Positions 43,844 to 52,880 of a stretch of DNA of 64,000 bases are shown piece after piece. Within the stretch, counting starts at the first letter, position 1. Each line of letters begins with the position of its first letter. Source of the DNA: Actinernus sp. WN-2022. Taxonomy: Eukaryota; Cnidaria; Anthozoa; Actiniaria; Actinernidae. The position numbers and the translations under genes are program-made. Under the pieces are notes generated by a model. The model was not told the origin of the DNA. It saw only the letters and a program-made list of their open reading frames with translations, and searched no databases. The stretch covers positions 84,673,740 to 84,737,739 of the forward strand of contig JAOWCC010000577.1 of NCBI GenBank assembly GCA_030867875.1, written 5' to 3'.

Positions 43844-44191
43844 ATGGAAGGGCCAGATTCCGTAGAACGCTTGGACGACCGCATCACGGCGGATCCTCCA
43901 AAGACTCAGCCAGCTAAGAATCCCAACCGGATTGCCGCGGGGAAAACGATAGCCGAAGCCAACAGACTGGGTAAAAAAGCTCTTGCGCAGCAGACCACTG
44001 AGGATAAGGCTGCCGAGACTGTGCCGCCCAAGGCCATATCGGTAAATACCGCACTTGCGATCGTTGGGCTTGGTGTGGGGCTCGTGGGGCTATACTGGCA
44101 GAACGGCCATATGGCGCGTCTCAGAAACTGCTGCAGCCCCACTGCAACGCCGGCACCGCAGGTCCGTACTACCATGTTGTTCATGGAATAG
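43844..44191 (+). CDS. Small single-helix membrane protein of E2
   Basis: A 115-residue frame (MEGPDSVERLDDRITADPPK). The N-terminal 65 residues are polar and basic (AAGKTIAEANRLGKKALAQQ); one clear membrane helix follows (ALAIVGLGVGLVGLYW, about residues 70-86). The tail after WQNGHM may reflect a frameshift, as it is cysteine-rich and unlike the rest. In Polinton-like loci of cnidarians I recall short basic proteins with a C-terminal helix at this place; no function is known to me. It is the first of three or four small genes between gene X and the integrase. Confidence 0.45.
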   Translation: MEGPDSVERLDDRITADPPKTQPAKNPNRIAAGKTIAEANRLGKKALAQQTTEDKAAETVPPKAISVNTALAIVGLGVGLVGLYWQNGHMARLRNCCSPTATPAPQVRTTMLFME

Positions 44192-44217
44192 CAAAGCTCG
44201 GCACATGCGACACATTA

Positions 44218-44442
44218 ATGATGGGCGAGAACACGATTATGCAAACAGTGGTCGACGCTGCAAGTTTGGTTGAAATTCATGCAGGCATTGGTTGGATAGC
44301 GAAAAAGGTGATAAAAGAGCTTATGACCGGAGACCCCTCCACAAATATTCTGAACTTCGTTAAGTGGACCACAGTCTTGGCTGGGAGCCTAGCCGCGAAG
44401 GGATATCACGAGGACCAAAAAATCCTACCCAAGCCTCTATAA
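44218..44442 (+). CDS. Small membrane protein of E2
   Basis: A 74-residue frame starting MMGENTIMQTVVDAASLVE, possibly using the second Met. It has a hydrophobic C-terminal part (WTTVLAGSLAAKGY) and ends EDQKILPKPL. It is followed without gap by the next gene: the stop at 44440-44442 directly precedes ATG 44443, implying co-expression or a shared transcript. Nothing catalytic is visible. Its short length and helix fit a small virion membrane or assembly protein; that is inference. Confidence 0.4.
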   Translation: MMGENTIMQTVVDAASLVEIHAGIGWIAKKVIKELMTGDPSTNILNFVKWTTVLAGSLAAKGYHEDQKILPKPL

Positions 44443-44874
44443 ATGACCACCATTGCCGTGATGATTGGCGGAGCACTCCTAAATGCTACAGCATTTGTTG
44501 GTGGCTCCTACCTCGCTAAAGCGATTAGTAGTGGAGGGTCAGACGCGATCGCTATAGAGCGAAAAAGACACGACAAGCTCCTCGAGAAGTACCAAGCCGA
44601 CTGGGCTACTTTCCAAGAGAACCGCGAAAAGCTAGCGGATTGGGCGCAAGAGCAGGAGAGCCTGCGGCATTACGCCCAAGAAGATCTCATTGACACGGAA
44701 TGCGCGTTCGAGCTCTACAACGAAGCACACGTTAGGTTACACCGTATACACCATCTCTAGGAGTCCCAGTTCTCTAACTACTACCGACCCTCGTCTGTAC
44801 AGAAAACAGGTGAGTTGGTTTATGTAGGTGGTGACATGCTTGCCCTTGGGTATGCTGCAAGTCGGTGGCTTTAA
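44443..44874 (+). pseudogene. Membrane/coiled-coil protein of E2 with internal TAG
   Basis: The frame begins MTTIAVMIGGALLNATAF with an N-terminal hydrophobic Gly/Ala helix, then a long charged helix (RKRHDKLLEKYQADWATFQE, NREKLADWAQEQESL). A TAG at 44758-44760 is followed in the same frame by ESQFSNYYRPSSVQKTGE and a second hydrophobic helix, GGDMLALGYAASRWL, ending TAA at 44872-44874. The continuation after the stop looks like genuine protein (FSNYYRPS, ALGYAA), so the TAG is a nonsense mutation in a protein of about 143 residues with helices at both ends. Topology suggests a membrane-spanning scaffold; the role is unknown. Confidence 0.5.
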
Positions 44875-44926
44875 AATTCTGCGTGGCTGTTTTCACTTTT
44901 TTTGCTCACCTACGTATACTGCGAAA

Positions 44927-45046
44927 ATGGGTTTACCCGAGGAGCTGTACTGTGCGATGCTTGAGGTTGGCCATGCGGCCAAACGACAGGAACTCATCGG
45001 CCCCTTCGCAAGCACTATCATGGATGTGGCACGCAAGTCGCTTTAG
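44927..45046 (+). CDS. Short conserved-looking ORF before the integrase
   Basis: 39 codons, MGLPEELYCAMLEVGHAAKR to VARKSL. The composition is regular and helical (ELIGPFASTIMDVARKSL). It may be a stand-alone small protein or an upstream fragment of a longer damaged gene. No function assigned. Confidence 0.3.
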   Translation: MGLPEELYCAMLEVGHAAKRQELIGPFASTIMDVARKSL

Positions 45047-45199
45047 CTGTGGCGTCGAGACGAGACGAGGCTGCGGCTGCGCGGTTTGCTGCCATGGTGC
45101 TGTCGAGCCCAACCAACCTACCCGCAACCACTAGCCAGCTGCTGGAGGTCTGCACGACCACGTGTTGGATACTCGTACGCCTGCAGGAATACATCGCCT

Positions 45200-46257
45200 A
45201 TGGCTCGTCGTGTGCAAGACCTCTACTACAGTCCTCGGGGGTACTGGAAATGTATTGCCGCATTAGGCAAGCTCACCGCGGCAGCCAAGGTCTCTGAGAA
45301 TGACGCCCGAGGATGGCTGGACAAACAGGCTCTGTGGCAGATCTACTTATCACCGCCTCGCTATGTCCCGAGGCCGCACTATGCTGTCTCAAAGCCGACC
45401 GAAATCCATCAGGCCGACTTACTCTTTCCTCACATGATACGGCCCCCTATGGGCGGGCTCGTCGCACTTACAAGTATGCCTTGGTGGTAGTAGACGTCGC
45501 TTCTCGCTACAAAGACGCTGAACCCCTGCGAAGCAAGGACAGTGGGGAGGTAGCGGCTGCGTTTGACCGCATCTACAGCCGAAGTTTGTTTTGGCCGAAT
45601 CTCCTCCAAGTGGACCCAGGGCGTGAGTTCATCGGTCAGGTCTCTACCCTAGTTGCAAGGCATTATACGGAAATTCACCGTAGTGAGGCTGGAAATCACC
45701 AAGCGCAAAGCATTGTCGAGCGGGCCAACCGCACTCTGGTTGAAAGGTTGTTTGGTCACCAGTACGCAAAGGAGATGGTACTGGGAGCCGCAGCGGAACG
45801 CTCGAGGTAATGGGTCGAGAGGCTACCTGCTGTGTTGAAAGCTATGAACAGCGAGGTGACCCGGTTAATCGGAAAAGCCCCTACTAAAGTATTAGGGGAG
45901 GCTTCCGTTGATATTTCACCTCCATCGTACCAAAGGCCTGTGGCCTTCGCGGAAGAGCGGCTGCCGTTCGATTCGTTGGTGCGGTATCTGTACGCCCTTG
46001 GAGAGCTGGAGGGCGGTGAATGACGCCGGGCAACAGATCCTATCTGGAGACTGGAGATGTATAACATTTCGCGGTCCGCTATCTCTAAGGACCAGCCGGT
46101 GTTGTATTACCTCACGGATGCGCCTGTACGGCGTGTATTGGTCCGGAAAGAGCTGCTTGTTGTGGCCCCCGATACGGAGCTTCCACCGCAGGAGATCCTA
46201 GGAGTTCGTCGACGAGTTTACCTCCTCAGGAAGGGTGTCTTTATGTCCATAGGCTAG
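45200..46257 (+). pseudogene. INT: Polinton retroviral-type integrase (one frameshift, two stops)
   Basis: Probable start MARRVQDLYYSPRGYW at 45200. The N-terminal region is helical (LTAAAKVSENDARGWL). The first catalytic Asp is in EIHQADLLF (near 45412). After a frame change near 45450 the core continues: TYKYALVVVDVASRYKDAEP, LLQVDPGREFIGQV (second Asp) and QAQSIVERANRTLVERL (catalytic Glu), the D,D-35-E layout of rve integrases. A TAA at 45808-45810 and a TGA at 46021-46023 interrupt the same frame, whose remaining parts (WVERLPAVLKAMNSEVTRL; SLVRYLYALGELEGG; VRKELLVVAPDTELPPQE) look like the C-terminal domain. Integrase inserts the element DNA into the nucleus. Its last 60 bases overlap the convergent polymerase gene. 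Confidence 0.75.
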
Positions 46258-48133
46258 GGTGTCAACTTCGTTTTCCGCGATCCAGAGCTTAGTGTCGAAT
46301 GGTGAGAGAGAGATCTTGTTGACATGGATACCGTACATCCTATGCTTTCCGCTTCGAAGCATATCCATCCCGTGGTGGGACATTTTTTTGTCTAGCAGGC
46401 ACCCTTTGTATTGCTCATGACGGATGCGGTGTTTCACAACGGCTTTGCGCACCCCTTTGGCTTTCCTGATGTCCTTTTCATCTGCTTTCAAGATTTAGTA
46501 TAGCTTCGACCGCAGCCCGACGTATTCAGCAATGGGGGTTCCTTCGCACTCATCTTCATCTTGCAAAGGACCTTCTTGTTCTCTGTGCTATGCAGTGGGT
46601 GGTTCGTGGGGTAGTTGCTGGTATCGTAGAGATATTTGCGGGTACCGATATCTGTATAGACGTATTCCGTCTCTATGTGCAGCAAGAGACTGTCAGTGTC
46701 TGTGTAGAGTAGGTTGCAACGCTGTCCATACTGCTGGATCTCGCCATAGTAGAAATCATACATCAAGTGCTTCGAGAGGTCTAGCATTCACATCCCAACG
46801 TATACCGGACAGTTCAACAGTAGTCTGCTTTTGTACTTCTGTACGGCGGCTAGGTCGTTGTTGAAGATCGTGGAACGGGCATAGCTGGGTTGTTTAGAGG
46901 CACTGCAGTCTGACCCCCTCCGAAGAGCGCACCAGCTTGACGTCTACACCTTTGCGCAGGTTCTCCATTATCTTGCCGAATGTGGTTCTTTGCCTGTTTT
47001 CGTAGCTCCGTGTTCATTCCGATGTACGGCTCCATCCATGGGCTCTGATCGAAGCGAATGGCCTTGTGGATCTTTTTCAAACGCATGCCCAGAGAGAGGT
47101 ATAGCTGTAGGTTGTGGTAGTGAAGCACGTAGCACTCTTTATCGCGGGGGATGGGCATAAGCTTCTCCGCTTTCCAGGATCCATTGCCCTTGTAAAGCTT
47201 ATCGAAGAGATTCGTTTGATATTCCGAGAACCAAGCGCGGTATATCTGCATTCTCTCGGGAACAATGAGATAGCTGTTGTTTACAGTGGTCGTCTTTGTT
47301 TTTCACATTGATCACGGCTTTCGTCCTCGCGATGTCTGCAGGTAGTGGTATATACGAACCCCTACGGAGTGGTTGGTAGCGAGCTATGTTCAACCATAGG
47401 ACATTGACTCTATCCACAACCCAGTTCGATCCTTGAGATATCCACTTCTCGATGCCGTTGTAGATTTTCGCATGTGCTTCTACTAGTTCCTTGTGGATCT
47501 CGCTGCTGTTGGTTACGACGGCTTGTGAACTCCGGAACGTGGCTATCTCGTGTTCCGGACCTTCGGTTTGTCAAGTTGGAGCGTTGTGTTCAAAGCCAGC
47601 TGAAACTTAATTCCCCGTGATTTCCTCCATAAGTTTTGAGGAGGTTTGTTTTCACACCTCAGGGAGGAAGGTTGCTGGGTCTGCCTCTATGGGGCTGCCT
47701 TGGGGAACTTCCATCTTCCAACGTCGTAGAAAGCCCCCAATGGCCCAGGGCGTTTGGACGAAGTTAAAACCTTCGGGCTCCTTCTTCTGGTAATCCTGAA
47801 CTGCTCTGACTTTCTTCAGACGGGGGCCCGGTACGGGCCACTCCCTTGGAGCCTTGGGGGGCCTCATCCGGCGTGGAGCTCGCACATGCCTCTCCCTTGG
47901 AGCCTTGGGGGACCTCGTACAGAGTTGAGCCAGCTTTGACCATGCACTCTTACGTGTCGTGGGGCTGTTTTCAGTCTCTTGCTCCCTACAGTTGAGGTGG
48001 TGGCTGCGGGGTCTGTGGGCCCATTTACGACCTTTAGGGCGGTATCCAGTGCCCCATCACTGATGCGTCCAGATTTGTGGAGGGATAGTAGGCGACCTAG
48101 ACGATCCATCTCTACCAGTATACCTAATGTCAA
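46198..48133 (-). pseudogene. POLB: Protein-primed type B DNA polymerase of E2, decayed
   Basis: Read from right to left: an N-terminal region near 48130-47650 (LLSLHKSGRISDGALDTALK; EVPQGSPIEADPATFLPEV), then LWLNIARYQPLRRGSYIPLP and INVKNKDDH (47417-47290), then RDKECYVLHYHNLQLYLSLG and IRFDQSPWMEPYIGMNTELR (47150-47000), a damaged part with MENLRKGVDVKLVRSS near 46950, LDLSKHLMYDFYYGEIQQYG, the catalytic YTDTDSLLL (near 46700) and the C-terminus YGIHVNKISLSPFDTKLW. These motifs are those of Polinton DNA_pol_B_2 enzymes, which replicate the linear element. Stops, a TGA near 46788 and internal deletions reduce it to about 645 codons where the family usually exceeds 1000. It is convergent with the integrase. 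Confidence 0.75.
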
Positions 48134-48530
48134 ACGTTTCTTTAAATAGTCGTTTGGAGCCTCAACACCTGACCGGTATACCTAATGTCAGACGTTTCTC
48201 TAAATAGTCGTTTGGATCCTCAACAGTTCACTCATTACTTGGGGGTAAAGCCTCTTTGCACGCCGTACCTTGCACAGCAGCTTCCCATGGACTTTACCGT
48301 TCCCACATGGTCGACAAAGTATGGTCTCCGACCGTGTCCCGACGCTACAACCTCTACAGGGCCTTGGAATCGTCCCACCTTTGCTAATACGATAGTTATG
48401 CAGTTTTTAGAACTCACCAACACAGTTTCGGCCACAAGTATGTAGCTCACCAATCATTAGCCAGGTACAACTGTTATAGTCACGCATTTTCAACCGGTAT
48501 ACCTAATGTCAAACGTTTCTCTAAATGGAG
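48121..48530. repeat. Repeated block at the right end of E2
   Basis: TACCTAATGTCAAACGTTTC with the following TAAATAGTCGTTTGGA occurs at 48121, 48179 (period 58) and, partly, 48500. Between the second and third copies an open frame (48185-48445, MSDVSLNSRLDPQQFTHYLG) is unrecognised. The repeats lie just beyond the polymerase start and may be promoter elements or remains of a terminal repeat. Confidence 0.65.
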
Positions 48531-50159
48531 ATATCGTGGGGGAGGTTCCCTTAAATGAAAAGGTTTGCACAGCTGGGGTAGATTTATAATTGCCGACTCG
48601 ACGAGTGTTGGCGGGCTATCCTAAGGGTCCCCCATCGCGCAGAATTATATTGTTCTCGGTGACATGTACTTACGGCCGAGAGGTTAAAGTGAGGACGGAA
48701 TAATTATAACATTGCTAATTATTCTGCGGGAAAGCGATTGTGATTGGCTTTTGACAAATCGGTTTGGGAATACTCTACTCCCACATCACATGAAATACAT
48801 GTCAATCAATGTCAACTGCTCCCTTTATGGGAATAGTGGACTCCCAAAGCTCGTTAAAGAAGGTCATCACACTAACTAATGTTGTTATATCAGAAGCCCA
48901 TTTGTCATTACCGCCCCTGAAGTTCAAAAGCAAAGCCTTTCGTCTGTTCGATCTTGTTATTTCCTTGGTGGGCAAATTACACAGATACAGACTTAAAACT
49001 TATCAATTCAAAGTTTAAGATACCTTGTCTTTGTAAAAGTTTTGGGTTAAATCCATGATTCGAATCGCCGCTTAGTTTTCTCTGAGAAATTAAAGAATCG
49101 TGTTGGTTTACTTTTTTTTCTATGAATCGTATAAAACGAAGAAAGTTATAACTTTGAGATCGCCGGTGCGATGTTTTTAGCTTTTAAATACTTCTAGAGC
49201 ACGTACGAACATTATCAACGTCTTAATTTGAAGCTTCAATTATTCTAAATACAACGGTATGATTTGCTTTTGACGCGCTAAGTTTGTAGTTTTTATTTAA
49301 TGCTCACTAAGATTTGTTTTGTCGCGTTTGCCTTTACTCAGCTTCAGTTTGAAAGTACTTTGCCGCCAACTCGGCTGGGAGACTTATTTAGCGTTTAAGT
49401 ACTTCTAGAGCACGTACGAACATGAGTTACGTCTCATTTTGGAGCTTGAACTAATTTAAACGTAAGTTCAAGATTTGCTCATGACGCGCAAGTGTTATTT
49501 TAACAATAATTTTGAGCTTTGGTTCTGTGTCAATTTCAATGGCTAATCATGCGACGGGTGTGCTATTGTTCGTGAAGGAAGGAGCTAGAGAGCCCAAGAG
49601 AAGTCCCGCGGGAATATTCAAACTTCAAAACGGGAGGCGAATTCGAGGTTTTAAGACATGGCTTGGAAATATTGATTTCGATAATACTAATACTGGTCAG
49701 ATTACTATGAAAAAACGGCTGGTAGTAAGTAACATACTAAACTAACTTTTCCAGGTGGTACCTAAGTAGAAAACACGATTGTTAGCGAGAAAATTGGCCT
49801 CAAAGTGAGCTAAAGTGAATATTCCACTGTAGAAACAGTTAAAAAATCTAAAATTCATGGTCCAACCGATAATGCTTATACTCACTCAAATAAGTGACAA
49901 TTGGGTGGAAATTGTTCATTGATATCTCTTCTTCAAAACCCAGGTAGTACCTAAGCTCTAGCAAATTTCATTTAACCATAAATAAGCAAAATGTATAGTT
50001 CACTTAAGCCTTTAAGTCCAATTCCTCTATTGTTTGCATCGTTATTCATTGTGTAGGCTTTTGAATTTAGCGGTTCTGCATCTAATAAAATACCCGGATG
50101 TGTCGCGCCATTCTGCGCGATGCGGGCAAAGAATTCTGGCGTCCCGCTGGGGTAGAGTT
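48531..50159. other. Gene-poor stretch with a diverged tandem duplication
   Basis: No gene recognised. ACTTCTAGAGCACGTACGAA occurs at about 49190 and 49403, and the sequences downstream of each also align (TTGAAGCTTCAATT against TGGAGCTTGAACTA; GATTTGC..TTTGACGCGC), giving a duplicated unit of roughly 215 bases. A 77-codon frame at 49512-49745 is Lys/Arg-rich with no motif. Confidence 0.5.
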
Positions 50160-50290
50160 ATAATTGCCAATTATTTATCGACGCGAAAGCGCCGTGAAGT
50201 AGATGAATAATGTCCAATTATTTATCTACGCGAACGCGCCGTGAAGTAGACATATAATTGGCAATTATTCATCTACGCGGACGCTTACGT
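50160..50290. repeat. Minisatellite with palindromic unit
   Basis: Two to three copies of a unit of about 55 bases built on AATTATTTATCTACGCGAAC and GCGCCGTGAAGTAGA. CAATTATT and AATAATTG halves make the unit partly self-complementary. An inverted copy lies at about 35815-35880. Confidence 0.75.
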
Positions 50291-50519
50291 GCTTGCTTGA
50301 AAACCAGCTGGGGAGCTCGGTGGGGCCTGTGGTGCCACCCAGGACCTTCGCTGCGCCAGAACCGGCACATTATATACCACTACAAGAGAACATAACAAAG
50401 GAAAGTTACATTTGCAAAGAGAGCTACATTTGCATGGAAACGTTGGACAATAAAGTCCCCGACAGCCCGTGTACTAGTATGTTTGTCTGTTGTTAGTGAT
50501 ATATCATATATACGTCATT

Positions 50520-50950
50520 TCAGGTTTAGCTCTTTTTCTATTAGCATTGCCTGAGGAAATACAATCGATTCCTGTTGATTGTGTGGCATATTCTTTCAAG
50601 AGTAAAAAGAAAGTCAACTTGTACGCAGATAACCAACTTGAAAAACAGCCGCATTTTAGTTTACTTTTTCAGGCTTGCCTTAAGACACAATACTGACATT
50701 TCTATTTCGATCCCATTACTTTTCGCCGTTTTTGTTCCTAAATGAAATTAATTTTCTTGTACTTTGTCGAGTATGCAATAAAAAGTGGCGAAAGCCCAAT
50801 ACATATGATAATTATAGATGTTAGGCATGTATTATTATATATTCTAAAAATGATTTATCTTTGCACTTTCCACTTTGAGCTGTAAAGTCTGGAATTGTAA
50901 TAATGCTTAAAAAAAACGTTAACTAACTGACAGTAAAATATAAATCCAAG
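50520..50950. repeat. Unit copy: P1 frame, inverted R repeat, start of block B
   Basis: Contains frame P1 (LALPEEIQSIPVDCVAYSF, then a stretch ending YADNQL), directly followed by the R repeat in inverted orientation (50700-50840) and the first 90 bases of block B (TTGAGCTGTAAAGTCTGG). The same P1-R-B order is seen at 51.33-51.75 kb. P1 has a TTCTTTCA(A/G)-type acceptor-like border in each copy; I do not recognise the peptide. Confidence 0.7.
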
Positions 50951-50989
50951 GTGATTGTAAGAGAAATACAAGATGAATTGTAAGGGTAA

Positions 50990-51665
50990 TCCTTTTTGGG
51001 TGATTGTAAGGGTAATCATACGTGTCTACATCTATAATTATGATATGTATTGGGTTTTCTCCACTTGTCATAGGCAATGGAGAAAGTACAAGAAAATTAA
51101 TTTAATTTAGGAAGGAAAACGACGAAATATTATGAGATCCAAATACAAATGGGTCGCAAGGTAAGAGTGAAAAAGTAATGGTAAATTAAACATAGACAAG
51201 AGAACAGAAACGAAAAATGACATAACAAAAGTAGTTACTTTCGTTACGTTTTCGACAATGAAATATCTGACAGCCTGTGTATTATTATGTTTATCTGTTG
51301 TTAATGACATATATTACGTCATATAAATTTTACCTCGTTTCCTATTAAAAGGAAATACATTGGATTCCTGTTGATTTTGTGACATATTCTTTCAGGTGTT
51401 TTGAGAGTAAAAAGAAAGAAAGCCATCTTACAAGTACGCAGATAACCAACTTGAAAAACAGCCGCATTTTAGTTTACTTTTTCAGGCCTGCCTTTACGAC
51501 ACAATACGGGCATTTGTATTTTGATCCCATTACTTTTCGCCGTTTTTGTTCCTAAATGAAATTAATTTTCTTGTACTTTGCCGAGTGTGCAATAAAAAGT
51601 GGCGAAAGCCTAATACATATGATAATTATAGATGTTAGACCGTGTATTGTTGTATATTCCAAAAA
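50990..51665. mobile_element. Foldback-type element with inverted repeats of about 165 bp
   Basis: 51000-51175 and 51484-51660 are reverse-complementary over most of their length (CTACATCTATAATTATGATA against TATGATAATTATAGATGTTA; GTACAAGAAAATTAATTT against AAATTAATTTTCTTGTAC). The interior is about 300 bases and holds one P1 frame copy. It fits a non-autonomous DNA transposon with long terminal inverted repeats. No transposase. The R repeat also occurs alone at 35.6, 52.9 and 59.1 kb. Confidence 0.65.
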
Positions 51666-51669
51666 TAAT

Positions 51670-52790
51670 TTATCTTTCCACTTTTCAATTTGAGCTGTAA
51701 AATCTGGAATTGTAATAATGATTAAAAAATATCGTTAACGAACTGACAGTAGAAAAGCAAATAACACACTGAACACTCGCTATAGAAGGTTTGATGACAA
51801 AAGTATAAAAAAATGTATTAAATATTGTAGTTTAGGTTTGTATTGACAACCTGATTGGTTAATAATTAAATATTGGCATAGTGTTCAACTATAAATATTA
51901 AGTACTACGTAAGAAAGTTTGTTGTCCCAAGGCTTCCCATTATTAATACAACAGACGAACACTGTTTTTAGAAACAGACTTTGTCCGTATAAACGGGGTG
52001 TCCATAGTAAGCGGGTTCGTGAAATGACGTCGCTTATGGCACACAGAAAGACAAGAGGACATTTCATTATACACATAACGATACGAACATGTAGAGGTAT
52101 CTAAGAACAGTAGGAAAGGAAAGGGGTGTCCGTATTAAACAGGTCAATTTCATAACAGAATAATGACCAACTATCTCAGCTGTCGACTAATTGAATGTTG
52201 ATTTTAATGGTCTTAAAATGAGGAAAATGTTTATATCAATACTCTCGATTTTTAGAGTCAAAGGAAGGTATTGATGGAGGGAGTAAGGGGATTTCTATTA
52301 TTAAAGAAGGGGGGTCGGTAAAATTGCTAGGTTGTGTGCTCAAAATATTATCCAACCTTTCCATGATACTTAAAAAAAAAAAAAAACCCCTTGCCTTCAT
52401 CTGATAGTTTGTACCCCCCCCCCCCCCCTTCTTTAACATTACTACCACCATCATTCTACCCCTGAATGCCTCTTAGTGAGCTGCAATGAAAAAGCTTTAA
52501 TTCATGCTATTAAAACATGTGTAAAGTGACACATTTGCGTATATAAAAGTATATGCTTTCAACATTAGTAGTAATAAATAACCCCCCTATAAGCCTTCTC
52601 TGAATTTCAAACCTAACTACCAAGCTTCCCGAAACAACATATAGCCCCACAATCTTGGCAACCACCATGTACTGCTCTAATAAATGAAATCCCCAAATTG
52701 TTAATATTTTCAAACCAACGTTCCAAGAAATTACTCACTAAAGACGGTTTGATAAAACGTATCATAAAACAAGTCGAAATATTATAGATA
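51670..52790. repeat. Block B, first copy of a segmental duplication
   Basis: Aligns with 56370-57430 through its whole length, for example GTAGAAAAGCAAATA, AACACTCGCT, TAGAAGGTTTGATGA, GGTTTGTATTGACAACCTGA, AGCGGGTTCGTGAAATGACG and AGACGGTTTGATAAAACGTA. A third, partial copy lies at 62165-62330. No gene is recognised. It contains A15 and C15 runs near 52372-52428. Confidence 0.85.
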
Positions 52791-52791
52791 C

Positions 52792-52880
52792 AAGGTAATT
52801 GTAATAAAAATCCAAGGTAATTGTAAGAGAAATACAAAGTGATTGTAAGATAAATACAAGGCGATTGAACAATAAATCAT
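52792..52880. repeat. Minisatellite, unit about 22 bases
   Basis: Four variants of AAGGTAATTGTAAGAGAAATAC. Related units precede the R repeat at 50950-51010 and 59035-59090. Confidence 0.75.

Larger units (their letters stand above)
36500..48530 (+). mobile_element. Element E2: decayed Polinton/Maverick-like element with nested LINEs
   Basis: Contains, in order, a minus-strand remnant shared with E1, capsid, packaging ATPase, gene X, small membrane proteins, a retroviral-type integrase and a convergent protein-primed DNA polymerase. Integrase plus PolB plus ATPase plus capsid is the defining Polinton set. The element DNA is visibly more GC-rich than the surroundings and than the inserted LINEs, and codon choice in its genes is correspondingly different from E1, so E2 is not a recent duplicate of E1. 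Nearly every gene is broken. Limits are approximate; terminal inverted repeats were not found. Confidence 0.75.

Noticed and set aside
12995..46257. Many in-frame stops in E1 and E2 (TAA, TAG, TGA) as a sign of an altered genetic code
   Set aside because: All three stop codons occur, frameshifts are just as frequent, and intact genes in the same block end normally. Pseudogene decay explains it.
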